DNA of 35,290 bases, taken from the IMG/VR virus record IMGVR_UViG_3300025110_000052, positions 1 through 35,290 of that record, one strand, 5' to 3'. Positions 1-6,333 of the stretch are shown here, piece after piece. The position numbers and the translations under genes were made by a program. The DNA is from a virus. How positions within the stretch are numbered: position 1 is the stretch's first letter; each line of letters opens with the position of its first letter. Below the pieces are notes generated by a model. It worked only from the letters and a program-made list of their open reading frames with translations, searched no databases and had not been told where the DNA came from.

Positions 1-396
1 AGGTACAGAATTTGTATCGTCGGCGTGATCTCCATCGTCTTCCTCTATCCCTGCCTGTAATCCAAGAATTGCTAATAAAGAATATCTTCGGCAATACGAA
101 ACCGCGCCTCCCCAATCATGCAAAGGATTACGCCCTTGATTAATGGGCATCAAGATTTCTGAATTGATAGATTCGCCGCTTACATGATTTAAGTGAGTTA
201 TTAAAACTTGTTGGTTTGAATCAGTAAATCTAAAAGTCTGATGAACTGATAAGCCATTTTTAACAAGCTTTGGATTAACAACGCTAAGTATTCCAGCTAG
301 ATCTGCAAATTGCCCATATTGAGCTTTTGCCTCTTTGTGGATAGTTCCAACATCTTTTAAAAACTGCCCGTGAGCTTTTGTTAATTCGCCTGACAT
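1..396 (-). CDS. erf: ERF-family single-strand annealing protein (C-terminus cut by window edge)
   Basis: I translated this from the minus strand; 132 codons are present and the gene continues past base 1. ERF proteins anneal complementary single strands and serve as phage recombinases. The match rests on the conserved stretch near residues 94-121, where GGAVSYCRRYSLLAILGL is followed by an acidic EEDDGD tail; this is the typical ERF core ending. The start at 396 is supported by AGGAGG eight bases upstream and by a TAATG overlap with the preceding small ORF, implying translational coupling. It is probably transcribed from the operator-bearing promoter at 623-651 and works with the PD-(D/E)XK nuclease and RusA encoded on the other strand. 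Family assignment is by eye; the missing C-terminus cannot be judged. Confidence 0.85.
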   Translation of the reverse strand, partial: MSGELTKAHGQFLKDVGTIHKEAKAQYGQFADLAGILSVVNPKLVKNGLSVHQTFRFTDSNQQVLITHLNHVSGESINSEILMPINQGRNPLHDWGGAVSYCRRYSLLAILGLQAGIEEDDGDHADDTNSVP

Positions 397-509
397 TAAG
401 TAGGCCTCCTAATAACTGTTGAAGCTTGCTGTAGTCCTTGATGCCAGCTTTTGAGCTGGACTTTTTGTTCACCAGTAAGAGCCTGTAGATTCACTTTGTT
501 TATATTCAT
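396..509 (-). CDS. Small hypothetical protein upstream of ERF
   Basis: This 37-residue ORF starts MNINKVNLQALTGEQK and ends in TAATG, sharing one base with the ERF start. The reading frame is open further upstream, to about base 615, and the upstream residues (SQIESIQESTASILEAALEAVD) look protein-like and amphipathic, so the true start may be the TTG at 536 or another non-ATG codon. No clear Shine-Dalgarno precedes either choice. The protein would be hydrophilic and helical. Function unknown; position suggests co-expression with the recombinase. Confidence 0.5.
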   Translation of the reverse strand: MNINKVNLQALTGEQKVQLKSWHQGLQQASTVIRRPT

Positions 510-622
510 GTCTACTGCTTCTAAGGCAGCTTCCAATATAGACGCTGTGGATTCTTGTATTGATTCTATTTGTGAAAAGGAAGCATCGTTAGAAATGAGA
601 ATGATTATCGAAGTTCCTACTA

Positions 623-651
623 TTTATAACGAGCAGGGGTCTACCCGTCAA
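623..651 (-). promoter_or_regulatory. Leftward promoter with GGGTAGACCC operator
   Basis: On the minus strand TTGACG (651-646) and TATAAA (628-623) are 17 bases apart, close to sigma-70 consensus. The near-palindrome GGGTCTACCC (637-646) overlaps the -35 edge and fills the spacer. It points toward the small ORF and ERF. A companion element TACGCTTAAGTAT lies at 677-689. The site sits just downstream of the repressor gene's 3' end, so the repressor probably controls recombination functions from here. Confidence 0.75.
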
Positions 652-713
652 GTATGAATAGCGTTCAAATATTACATACGCTTAAGTATGTGCCACGAAA
701 TACATTCGTTAGG

Positions 714-1475
714 TTAAAGGGGCTGCAACTCTTTGTATTTGATCTTGTCCCCTTTTGTCCAAATATCGATAGGACAAGGTAACTGTTTTTTCATAACTTT
801 CTCAAAACATTCATTGATTTCACAGGACACGGGTTTTTGTGTTCCGTTGTTGGTTGCTTTTTTTATGTCATCTAACGACCATTCAGCCCAACCAGATAAA
901 ACCTTTTTTAAGTGAGATAATTTTGTTTTGTTTAACTTCTTAGATAGTTCAGGCTCAAACATTTTCCAACCTTTATCAGGGTCAACCATTTTTTCAATAC
1001 AAAATTCGCTATATATATGACGTTCAAATTTTCCAATGTTAAGGGCCATTTCTTCCGTTAATTCAATTTGTTCTCCAACATACGAATCGTGCAAACCTTG
1101 TAAGCCTGTAAATATTCCAAAGAAATCATATGCATCGGCTGGCTCACCGTCTTCGTTTAAGTATGGGGTCGCGTTGATAAATTTTTCTCTGACTTCCTGA
1201 CTAAAGTTTTTCTGCGTAGGAGGAATTAATTTTTTATTACCAAAGGTTTGATTTAAACGCTCTAACTGTTTAAAGGTGCGCGGCTTAAGAACTAAAACGC
1301 CCTGTTCAATATGTGAAACCTGACTGTTATAAAGGTCAATTCCAAGGATTTGACAAATGACGTGTATGTTCTGCTGACTAAGGGTATTTGCTTCTCTGCC
1401 TCTACGAAAGAATAAAGCAAAATTCTCTATACCTCTTTGATCTTCTTCGTCTTTTTGTGGTCTATGCGTAGGCAC
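714..1475 (-). CDS. Putative phage repressor with N-terminal HTH (Cro/CI-like)
   Basis: This 253-residue protein has a region around residues 18-80 (LFFRRGREANTLSQQ, then SQVSHIEQGVLVLKPRTFKQLERL) that looks like a five-helix HTH-XRE fold: recognition-helix-like NSQVSHIEQG followed by a hydrophobic helix. The remainder is acidic and helical and matches no family I know; there is no visible LexA-type Ser-Lys peptidase signature. The start is GTG at 1475; there is no early ATG. The gene lies alone on its strand, divergent from the early operon and with an operator-bearing promoter upstream and another downstream. That arrangement fits an autoregulated lysogeny repressor. The HTH call is moderate; the repressor role is inferred from context. 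Confidence 0.65.
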   Translation of the reverse strand: MPTHRPQKDEEDQRGIENFALFFRRGREANTLSQQNIHVICQILGIDLYNSQVSHIEQGVLVLKPRTFKQLERLNQTFGNKKLIPPTQKNFSQEVREKFINATPYLNEDGEPADAYDFFGIFTGLQGLHDSYVGEQIELTEEMALNIGKFERHIYSEFCIEKMVDPDKGWKMFEPELSKKLNKTKLSHLKKVLSGWAEWSLDDIKKATNNGTQKPVSCEINECFEKVMKKQLPCPIDIWTKGDKIKYKELQPL

Positions 1476-1503
1476 AACGAATAATTAAGCGAACTTACGC
1501 ATA

Positions 1504-1532
1504 AATATATAAGGGGTCAACCCTAAACGCAA
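1504..1532 (-). promoter_or_regulatory. Repressor-gene promoter with GGGTTGACCC operator
   Basis: Reading leftward, a weak -35 TTGCGT (1532-1527) is followed after 17 bases by TATATT (1509-1504). The operator (plus strand GGGTCAACCC, 1514-1523) lies inside the spacer. The companion motif TACGCATAAATAT is at 1496-1508 and overlaps the -10. This placement suggests autoregulation of the 714-1475 gene. Confidence 0.65.
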
Positions 1533-1837
1533 GGGGTTAATTGCTTAGGTATAAAAGCTATATATCTAGTCACTGACATTAGTTCTACTTATCAAAAATA
1601 TTAGTTTAATGCTTAATTCGCCTACGTAGATAATAATTAAAACGCGAGAAATATTGGCTTACCTTGGATCTTCCTTTTTCGCAAGCCCCTGCATGATTCT
1701 TTGTTTTGTATAAATTAATTTGAATTAACAGGGGGTAATGTGTATTGGTTTTTTACTGCGATATTAATCAATTCAATTGTTACGGTTACGTTACATTAAT
1801 GAAAAAACTTACTTAGCTAACGTATTGACAGGCGGGA
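1533..1837. other. Intergenic control region between repressor and early operon
   Basis: No ORF is convincing here. At 1533-1552 there is a half-operator-like GGGGTTAATT followed by GCTTAGGTATA, an 11-mer that recurs at 7930-7940 upstream of the 7971 gene. CCCCTG at 1687 and CAGGGG at 1728 could pair over a 36-base loop. Around 1777-1796 GTTACGGTTACGTTAC is a short tandem repeat. TACTTAGCTAACGTA (1810-1824), with central palindrome TTAGCTAA, directly abuts TTGACA at 1825-1830, a likely -35 for the early operon. No good -10 is seen at 17 bases; TATGTA at 1850 is the best candidate. Confidence 0.4.
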
Positions 1838-2545
1838 ATGATGAGGCAATATGTATACGTAGTAACACCCACGGAACACAACTCGATGCCCAATGAAAGC
1901 AATGAGGAATCAAAAGACGGACGTATAAGAGTCACGCTTCATCCCTCAATCGTTAAAAATATCAAGCAAAAATTACCAGAACATCAACGAGACAGGCCGT
2001 TTTCCTTCGTTGTTGATGACCTATTAGCAGAACGACTAAAAACAGATGTTGACAGTAGCCTTACACTTAGCGGACCACCGGGCCGCTATTCATATTCTTC
2101 TAATTCAAGTTCTTTTGAAGAGTTAGAAAGTCTGAAAGGAAGAGAAACTTTTCTTACACCTGTTTCTGAAAACTTCATTTGTCACGATCCTGAAAAGCAC
2201 AAAGCATTTTTAAAAGAAACAAAAAAAACAGCAGCAAAAGATTCGCCAGCTTTTCAAATTTGGTGGGAAACCTATAACGCAGCTCCAAATAAAAGTTCTA
2301 ATCAGTCAAAATCGAAAGCAAGAACCGCATGGAAAGAGGCAGTAAAAAATCAAACACCTGAAAAATTAATAGAAGCCGCTAAGAGGGCCGTAAAAGATCA
2401 AGCGCGAAAGATAGGGGCTGATCAATGGGTTGCACCCTTTCCTGACGCTCATAGATGGCTTAGAGACGAATGCTATACAGTTTTCCTTGAGGGTATTAAG
2501 CCTACGCAGGAAGAAAGGATTATTCCGGGGGTAACGGCGTTATGA
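1838..2545 (+). CDS. Putative replication initiation protein (RHH-like N-terminus, DnaT-like C-terminus)
   Basis: The product is 235 residues. Residues about 28-70 (RIRVTLHPSIVKNIKQKL ... FVVDDLLAERL) look like a ribbon-helix-helix DNA-binding segment. The C-terminal half (FQIWWETYNAAP ... KARTAWKEAVKNQTPEKLIEA ... WVAPFPDAHRWLRDECY) follows the pattern of phage replication proteins, an F-W-x-x-Y, a K-AR-AWK helix, then a proline-aromatic 'P-P-x-x-W-L' ending, as in DnaT-like helicase-loading proteins. The annotated ATG-ATG start has AGGCGG close upstream, but a TTGACA at 1825 raises the possibility that translation really begins at the ATG at 1886. First gene of the early operon; ATGA overlap with the next gene. 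Confidence 0.55.
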   Translation: MMRQYVYVVTPTEHNSMPNESNEESKDGRIRVTLHPSIVKNIKQKLPEHQRDRPFSFVVDDLLAERLKTDVDSSLTLSGPPGRYSYSSNSSSFEELESLKGRETFLTPVSENFICHDPEKHKAFLKETKKTAAKDSPAFQIWWETYNAAPNKSSNQSKSKARTAWKEAVKNQTPEKLIEAAKRAVKDQARKIGADQWVAPFPDAHRWLRDECYTVFLEGIKPTQEERIIPGVTAL

Positions 2546-2886
2546 ATTATTCAAAGCTTTATGACCCTTCAAAGGCTGGAAATTATGTTTGGGCTATGAC
2601 TGCCAAAAACGCAAAATTTGGCGATCAATCGACATATCAACTAACACTCGAACCATCCCCGAAAATGTGGGAAGAAAGAGGATATGTACTTGCCGCTCCA
2701 TATCAAACCGGAATGTATAGACAAGAGGATGGGGTGTATATGACCTACTGTCCCCCTGTCGAAGGAGTTAGGCCCGGAAAATATATCCCTGTCTTATCTA
2801 AAGAACAAATTAACGAGGCAAAAAAGAACTACGAAAGAGACAAGACTTACACCAAGTATGGAACAACTTACGCGGCGTCTATATGA
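2542..2886 (+). CDS. Hypothetical early protein
   Basis: The protein has 114 residues, is rich in Tyr and Lys, and has no membrane segment or recognised motif. It begins MNYSKLYDPSKAGNYVWAM and contains a YMTYCPPVEGVRPGKYIPV segment that suggests a compact beta-rich fold. It overlaps both neighbours by ATGA (2542-2545 and 2883-2886), so it is a translationally coupled member of the early operon between the initiator-like protein and the nuclease. I do not recognise a function. Confidence 0.7.
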   Translation: MNYSKLYDPSKAGNYVWAMTAKNAKFGDQSTYQLTLEPSPKMWEERGYVLAAPYQTGMYRQEDGVYMTYCPPVEGVRPGKYIPVLSKEQINEAKKNYERDKTYTKYGTTYAASI

Positions 2887-3155
2887 AAAGATCTTTAGTA
2901 AGAGTTGCAACACCAGAGGCAGCGCAAAAAATCTTATTTCGATTACTTAAAGACGGCAAAATCACCGTTGAAGATATTGACAAAGAGTCACCAAGTTCGG
3001 CCCTTTTAAGAGAAACAGCAGCCAAATATTCACCAGAAATAGAACTAAAACCTCACGTTAATTTATTACGCCATGATGTCATCGTTCAATCCAACGGCAT
3101 ACAAAAATCTAAGGGAATCAAAAAGGTTGCCGCCAGATCCAAACCTGATTTTTAG
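2883..3155 (+). CDS. Hypothetical early protein overlapping the nuclease gene
   Basis: This 90-residue basic protein starts MKRSLVRVATPEAAQKILF and has an amphipathic N-terminal half (ILFRLLKDGKITVEDID). It begins in an ATGA overlap with the upstream gene and its last 83 bases overlap the nuclease frame in another phase. The tail (QSKGIKKVAARSKPDF region) is low-complexity and may be partly imposed by the overlap. Function unknown. Confidence 0.6.
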   Translation: MKRSLVRVATPEAAQKILFRLLKDGKITVEDIDKESPSSALLRETAAKYSPEIELKPHVNLLRHDVIVQSNGIQKSKGIKKVAARSKPDF

Positions 3156-3777
3156 AGAAAGTGATCATAAATATTTTGACAAGATCAGCAAACGGATTTT
3201 TCCGCTTTCCGTTACTGAGGTCATTAATCCTAGAAGAAATAATTTCGTTAATAAGAATATGGAGGACGGGGCCAAAAGAGGGACGCACGTTCACGCTTGT
3301 TTAGAACGGTTTCTTAATACAGGTCACGCAGGAACACAAAGCCCCTATGAAGAATGGATTAGTAAATTAGTTGAATATAGGTATTGGTCAAAGGTTATCC
3401 CGATTGCTGTAGAACTGGAATTATGCGACAGAAAGCATTGGATCGCCGGAAAGCTTGACGCGCTTGTTGTACATAAAGAGACAAATAAAATTATCTTGGT
3501 TGACCTAAAAACAAGGAAAGCGAAGAAAGACGAAAAAACGGGAAAGGTAACTTTTAGCAAAGAGTCATCAACAAAATTGCATAAGCAATTCGGGGGATAT
3601 TTAGACCTGCTTTATCAAAACTATAAGCATTTATGGGTTGATGAATGTATGGTTATTTATTCGCATCAATACGGCGTAGATACAGATACTTTTAGCGATC
3701 TAGAGGAATACCGAGGTTTATATCAAAGCGCTAGATCAATCTATTTCCACCAACAAAACAAAATCTACGGTTTCTAA
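3073..3777 (+). CDS. PD-(D/E)XK (RecB/Cas4-like) exonuclease
   Basis: This 234-residue protein carries the order of motifs expected for a RecB-type nuclease: GTHVH at residues 70-74, VELEL at 113-117, GKLDALV with D129, VDLKT with D144 and K146, and QFGGYLDLL with Q172 and Y176. The D129 / D144-x-K146 / Q-xxx-Y set is the metal-binding and catalytic signature. It would resect double-stranded ends to feed the ERF annealing protein. The start overlaps the previous gene by 83 bases; no later Met is compatible with the fold, so either M1 or M2 is right. One base separates it from the next gene. Confidence 0.8.
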   Translation: MMSSFNPTAYKNLRESKRLPPDPNLIFRESDHKYFDKISKRIFPLSVTEVINPRRNNFVNKNMEDGAKRGTHVHACLERFLNTGHAGTQSPYEEWISKLVEYRYWSKVIPIAVELELCDRKHWIAGKLDALVVHKETNKIILVDLKTRKAKKDEKTGKVTFSKESSTKLHKQFGGYLDLLYQNYKHLWVDECMVIYSHQYGVDTDTFSDLEEYRGLYQSARSIYFHQQNKIYGF

Positions 3778-3778
3778 A

Positions 3779-4102
3779 ATGAGCTATTACAACACTATTG
3801 AAGAAGTAGGCTCCGCGCTTACTGAATCGAATAAGAAAACAAGGAAACAAGAGGATCTTATTTTTGCTCTATTTCAAAAGAGGAATGAACCACTAAGTCC
3901 GTCAATGGTATTAAGTCAGTCAGGTTTGAATTGTCCGATTACTTCGATCAGGCGGGCAATAACTGATTTAACTAATTCAGGCCGTATTGTTAAAACGGAA
4001 CGTCAGGTAAAGGGTATGTATGGCAAGGCAGAACATTTATGGGAGCTGCCTGATCTAAAGGAACCAAAACAAGTATCCTTATTTACTACGCCTAAGTATT
4101 GA
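3779..4102 (+). CDS. Winged-helix DNA-binding protein
   Basis: The 107-residue product reads as a winged helix: helices at KTRKQEDLIFALFQKR and SPSMVLSQSGL, recognition helix ITSIRRAITDLTNSGRI, then a wing with VKTERQVKGMYGKAEHLWEL. That layout is typical of small phage wHTH proteins. It may be an early regulator or an accessory replication protein. It starts one base after the nuclease stop and its stop overlaps the -35 of the promoter at 4099. Fold confident by pattern; role unknown. Confidence 0.65.
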   Translation: MSYYNTIEEVGSALTESNKKTRKQEDLIFALFQKRNEPLSPSMVLSQSGLNCPITSIRRAITDLTNSGRIVKTERQVKGMYGKAEHLWELPDLKEPKQVSLFTTPKY

Positions 4103-4127
4103 CAAAGGGTTGACCCATTGGCACTAT
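4099..4127 (+). promoter_or_regulatory. Internal rightward promoter with GGGTTGACCC operator
   Basis: TTGACA (4099-4104) is a perfect -35; 17 bases later CACTAT (4122-4127) is a weak -10. The operator GGGTTGACCC (4107-4116) lies in the spacer and TACGCCTAAGTAT (4087-4099) runs into the -35. Predicted transcription would start near 4134, which rules out a start at 4110 or 4135 for the next gene and favours 4149. Confidence 0.65.
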
Positions 4128-4148
4128 CAAATTAATGAAACAAAAACA

Positions 4149-4343
4149 ATGTACGAACTTACAAAAGCCATCTTCCTTTTGGCGATCTCTGCGCCTATTT
4201 TGTACGGGGTTAATTCTCTTACCAATAGCGTTAGTTCTTATCCTGATCCGTCGGTCTTTGCTGTTGATACAGTTACTATTTCTACGCAGGCCTATGGTAA
4301 AGAAGCCTATAAGGACTATCAGGTTAGAAGCTATGGAAACTGA
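4149..4343 (+). CDS. Small signal-peptide or membrane-anchored protein
   Basis: From the ATG at 4149 this is 64 residues: MYELTKAIFLLAISAPILY forms one hydrophobic segment and the remainder is polar (SSYPDPSVFAVDTVTIS...). A longer TTG start at 4110 is possible but would lie inside the promoter. The overlapping frame from 4135 reads through the same bases and is Leu/Arg-rich, which looks like an out-of-frame translation of this gene. Function unknown; could be a small inner-membrane or exported peptide. Confidence 0.5.
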   Translation: MYELTKAIFLLAISAPILYGVNSLTNSVSSYPDPSVFAVDTVTISTQAYGKEAYKDYQVRSYGN

Positions 4344-4524
4344 GGATTACAACGACGAGCAAAAAAAAACTCAAGAGTGGTTAAAGAATTTCGATGATCC
4401 TTTGATGTTAAGCAACGCCAGATATATCGCTGAATACAATTACCACCTTCCAAACGAGCAAAACAACGAAGAAAACAACCTAACCCAATACCCTGACGTT
4501 GATTACGATGATGCAATTCAGTAG
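4333..4524 (+). CDS. Small acidic hypothetical protein
   Basis: Starting at METEDYNDEQKKTQEWLK this gives 63 very acidic, Asn-rich residues ending YPDVDYDDAIQ. It begins 11 bases before the stop of the preceding gene and overlaps the next one, in keeping with the coupled operon. The frame is open upstream to 4135, but those residues are basic/Leu-rich and unlike this composition, so I place the start at 4333. Function unknown. Confidence 0.5.
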   Translation: METEDYNDEQKKTQEWLKNFDDPLMLSNARYIAEYNYHLPNEQNNEENNLTQYPDVDYDDAIQ

Positions 4525-4861
4525 CGAAGTATTAAACAGCCCTGATCTTATCCTTGCTGAACTAGCAAAGATTAAAAGAGAAATCAGAACACTTACAGCC
4601 GCCGAGTCTGTTCTTAAGGATGAACTGGAAGAACATCGGAAGGATGGAAGGATCAAAGGTATTTTCGAGAGTTTTGGAGTTATTGCGACAAGGGTAAGGC
4701 GTGAAGGTAAGTGGAATTATTCTGAGCGCTTACAAAGATTAGAAGTTGAAATGACAGAAGAACTAGACGATCAAAAAAAGACAGAAAGGGAAGACGGGCC
4801 CGCAAGACGAAACGACCCAACTTTTCATTGGACAATTCGGAATAAATCAAAAGATGAATAG
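4508..4861 (+). CDS. Coiled-coil phage protein, unknown function
   Basis: The product is about 117 residues from the ATG at 4508 (a second ATG follows at 4511; a TTG at 4499 is also in frame). A long charged helix (ILAELAKIKREIRTLTAAES ... LKDELEEHRKDG) is followed by a beta-like VIATRVRREGKWNYSERLQRL and a second helix. This order resembles small phage early proteins that pair a coiled coil with a short 'aromatic-Y-S' segment, though I cannot name the family. Its last codons overlap the 4854 mini-gene by ATGAATAG. Confidence 0.6.
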   Translation: MMQFSSEVLNSPDLILAELAKIKREIRTLTAAESVLKDELEEHRKDGRIKGIFESFGVIATRVRREGKWNYSERLQRLEVEMTEELDDQKKTEREDGPARRNDPTFHWTIRNKSKDE

Positions 4862-4946
4862 ACAAGAAAAAATCGAAGCCGCTGAAAGGCGAATTATTGA
4901 ACTAAAAACACTTATTAAACATTGGAGGAAAAATGAAAATAATTAG
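4854..4946 (+). CDS. Mini-protein of 30 residues
   Basis: The ORF encodes MNRQEKIEAAERRIIELKTL followed by IKHWRKNENN, a single basic amphipathic helix. It starts inside the end of the previous gene (ATGAATAG) and ends inside the rusA start region; the rusA ribosome site GGAGG (4923-4927) lies within it. It may be a real peptide or a translation bridge between the two genes. Confidence 0.45.
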   Translation: MNRQEKIEAAERRIIELKTLIKHWRKNENN

Positions 4947-5358
4947 TGTTGATGTTGTTGGGGTTCCTGTCGCTCAGGGATCAATCAAAAGAACGCCTTT
5001 TGGAGTCGCTTATAGCAACGATAAAGAATTGAAATCTTGGCGACAAGATGTGATGACCTATTTGTTATCAGCTCGACCTGATGATTGGGAAATTGATTGC
5101 GCTTTTGCTGTTAGTTGTGAATTTCGTTTTATGCGACCTAAAGCGCATTTCGGGAAAAAAGGATTAAGGCCTAGCGCTCCTAGATATAAAACGACTAAAA
5201 GTGATACGGATAAATTAATAAGGTCAATAGGTGATTCGATACAACAATCAGGATTAGTTAGGGATGATTCACAGATTATTAAATGGGCAGCAAGTAAAAG
5301 ATATTGCGACACAGGTGAAAGTCCGGGTGCATCTATCACGCTAAGTAGTCAACCATGA
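4933..5358 (+). CDS. rusA: RusA-family Holliday junction resolvase
   Basis: RusA cuts four-way DNA junctions as a dimer. The 141 residues show the family order: V-x-G-x-P-x-x-QGS near residues 9-17, L-x-x-WR at 33-37, then TTKSDTDKL with D91 and D93, IGDSI with D101 and GLVRDDSQI with D111/D112. The D-x-D pair and the later DD correspond to the catalytic aspartates of E. coli RusA. Length matches the family (about 120-140). A strong GGAGG precedes ATG 4933, and an ATGA overlap couples it to the methyltransferase. It likely resolves replication/recombination intermediates before packaging. Confidence 0.9.
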   Translation: MKIISVDVVGVPVAQGSIKRTPFGVAYSNDKELKSWRQDVMTYLLSARPDDWEIDCAFAVSCEFRFMRPKAHFGKKGLRPSAPRYKTTKSDTDKLIRSIGDSIQQSGLVRDDSQIIKWAASKRYCDTGESPGASITLSSQP

Positions 5359-6125
5359 CGCTTAGACTTATCGACACCTTTAGCGGTATTGGCGGTTTTA
5401 GTTTCTCGGCGGAAAAATTAGTTGGAGGATTTAAAACAGTTGCATTTGTCGAGTGTGAACCATTTTGTCAAAAGGTATTAAAAAAGCATTGGCCCCATGT
5501 CGAACAATTCCATGACATCAGAACCTACAACCCCGAACCATATTCAGCAGACGTTATTTGTGGGGGATTTCCTTGCCAATCAATCTCAAATGCGGGCAAG
5601 CGCGAAGGGATCACAAAGACTTCACAATCTGGTTTGTGGTACGAACTCTATAGAATCATTTGCTTATTACAGCCGCGATACGTCGTCTTGGAAAACGTGT
5701 CAGCAATCCTTTCTAGAGGACTTGGAATCGTTCTCGGAAACTTGGCCGAGGCAGGGTATAACTGTGAATGGTGTTGCATACCAGCGACGTTTATTAAAGG
5801 AGCCTGTCACCAGAGAGATCGCTGGTGGCTTATTGCCTACAATCAAAGCGAGCGAACCGGGGAGTACAAGTCACGGTTACGGGGACAGTTTAAAGGAAGG
5901 GATTTGCAAACAAATAGGGATACCAACCAAGAAATATCCACTACTACCAACACCAAGGGCAGCGAAGGGAATGGAAATGAGACTATCGAAAAATATGGCA
6001 AAGCTAGAACACAAGAAATATTTAGAGACAGAAATGGCGGCAAGAATACATACACATGGCGAAACACACCTCACGAACTCAAAGGAGATTGGAGAGAATG
6101 GAGTATTAAACCCGTCATTTTGTAG
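5355..6125 (+). CDS. C5 cytosine DNA methyltransferase, missing its C-terminal motif by a frameshift
   Basis: C5 methyltransferases transfer a methyl group from SAM to cytosine. Visible motifs: I FSGIGG (residues 9-14), IV GGFPCQS with catalytic C74, VI ENV (113-115), VIII QRDRWW (153-158). Motifs IX-X are absent: the frame ends at TAG after WSIKPVIL. In the +1 frame directly beyond come NGVPSGLDR and KALGNSIVPQVA, the expected final motifs, ending at 6261. Removing one T from TTTT at 6118-6121 restores a single 301-residue enzyme. So this is a recent frameshift, a sequencing error in a homopolymer, or a recoding site. ATGA overlap with rusA. It would protect phage DNA from host restriction. 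Confidence 0.85.
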   Translation: MTLRLIDTFSGIGGFSFSAEKLVGGFKTVAFVECEPFCQKVLKKHWPHVEQFHDIRTYNPEPYSADVICGGFPCQSISNAGKREGITKTSQSGLWYELYRIICLLQPRYVVLENVSAILSRGLGIVLGNLAEAGYNCEWCCIPATFIKGACHQRDRWWLIAYNQSERTGEYKSRLRGQFKGRDLQTNRDTNQEISTTTNTKGSEGNGNETIEKYGKARTQEIFRDRNGGKNTYTWRNTPHELKGDWREWSIKPVIL

Positions 6126-6261
6126 AACTTCTAATGGGGTTCCCTCTGGGCTGGACAGAACTAAAAGATTGAAGGCATTAGGAAATAGCATTGTGCCTCA
6201 AGTTGCAGCGATACCACTACAAAGGGTTTTAGATTTAGAAAAACTTACTGTTTCTACTTAG
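5497..6261 (+). CDS. Overlapping +1-frame ORF: possible overprinted protein, carrying the methyltransferase C-terminus
   Basis: This frame is open for 254 codons across the methyltransferase. Its last 46 codons clearly encode methyltransferase motifs IX-X. Its earlier part contains strings I recall from separate phage and metagenomic proteins: RDTSSWKTCQQSFLEDLE, ETWPRQGITVNGVAYQR, GGLLPT and LLPTPRAAKG, ending in VLNPSF. One base further along, the third frame reads FVELLMGFPLGWTELKD then stop, which is the usual ending of those proteins. The same single T deletion that repairs the methyltransferase also joins LNPS to FVELLMGFP. It may be a genuine overprinted gene or merely the shadow that this enzyme family always throws. 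Confidence 0.4.
   Translation: MSNNSMTSEPTTPNHIQQTLFVGDFLANQSQMRASAKGSQRLHNLVCGTNSIESFAYYSRDTSSWKTCQQSFLEDLESFSETWPRQGITVNGVAYQRRLLKEPVTREIAGGLLPTIKASEPGSTSHGYGDSLKEGICKQIGIPTKKYPLLPTPRAAKGMEMRLSKNMAKLEHKKYLETEMAARIHTHGETHLTNSKEIGENGVLNPSFCRTSNGVPSGLDRTKRLKALGNSIVPQVAAIPLQRVLDLEKLTVST
6118..6121 (+). other. Frame-breaking TTTT run in the methyltransferase gene
   Basis: The sequence GTC ATT TTG TAG stops the methyltransferase frame. With three T's instead of four it would read V-I-C-R-T-S-N-G-V-P-S-G-L-D-R, the normal approach to motif X. The same change joins both overlapping proteins to their expected endings. Confidence 0.75.
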
Positions 6262-6267
6262 ACATAA

Positions 6268-6296
6268 TTGACAAGGGTCTACCCCTGATATATATT
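6268..6296 (+). promoter_or_regulatory. Strong sigma-70-like promoter with GGGTCTACCC operator in the spacer
   Basis: TTGACA (6268-6273), 17-base spacer, TATATT (6291-6296): the best promoter in the window. The operator GGGTCTACCC occupies 6275-6284, exactly where a bound repressor would block RNA polymerase. The companion motif (CTACTTAGACATA) lies at 6254-6266. It drives the 59-residue gene at 6334. Confidence 0.85.
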
Positions 6297-6333
6297 AAAG
6301 AAGTCGAGAGACACCCAATTGCAAAAGTTTTAA

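Noticed and set aside
240-262. Hammerhead-like CTGATGA string
   Set aside because: Lies in the ERF coding frame and lacks the paired GAAA segment.
284-472. Minus-strand 62-residue ORF over the ERF start
   Set aside because: The ERF frame and the coupled small frame explain these bases; this is a third-frame shadow.
1160-1172. TTTAAGTAT copy of the companion motif in the repressor gene
   Set aside because: Only the AAGTAT half matches and it is coding sequence.
4135-4332. Upstream extension of the 4333-4524 frame from ATG 4135
   Set aside because: Residues are Leu/Arg-rich and mirror the hydrophobic frame at 4149; composition differs from the acidic downstream part.
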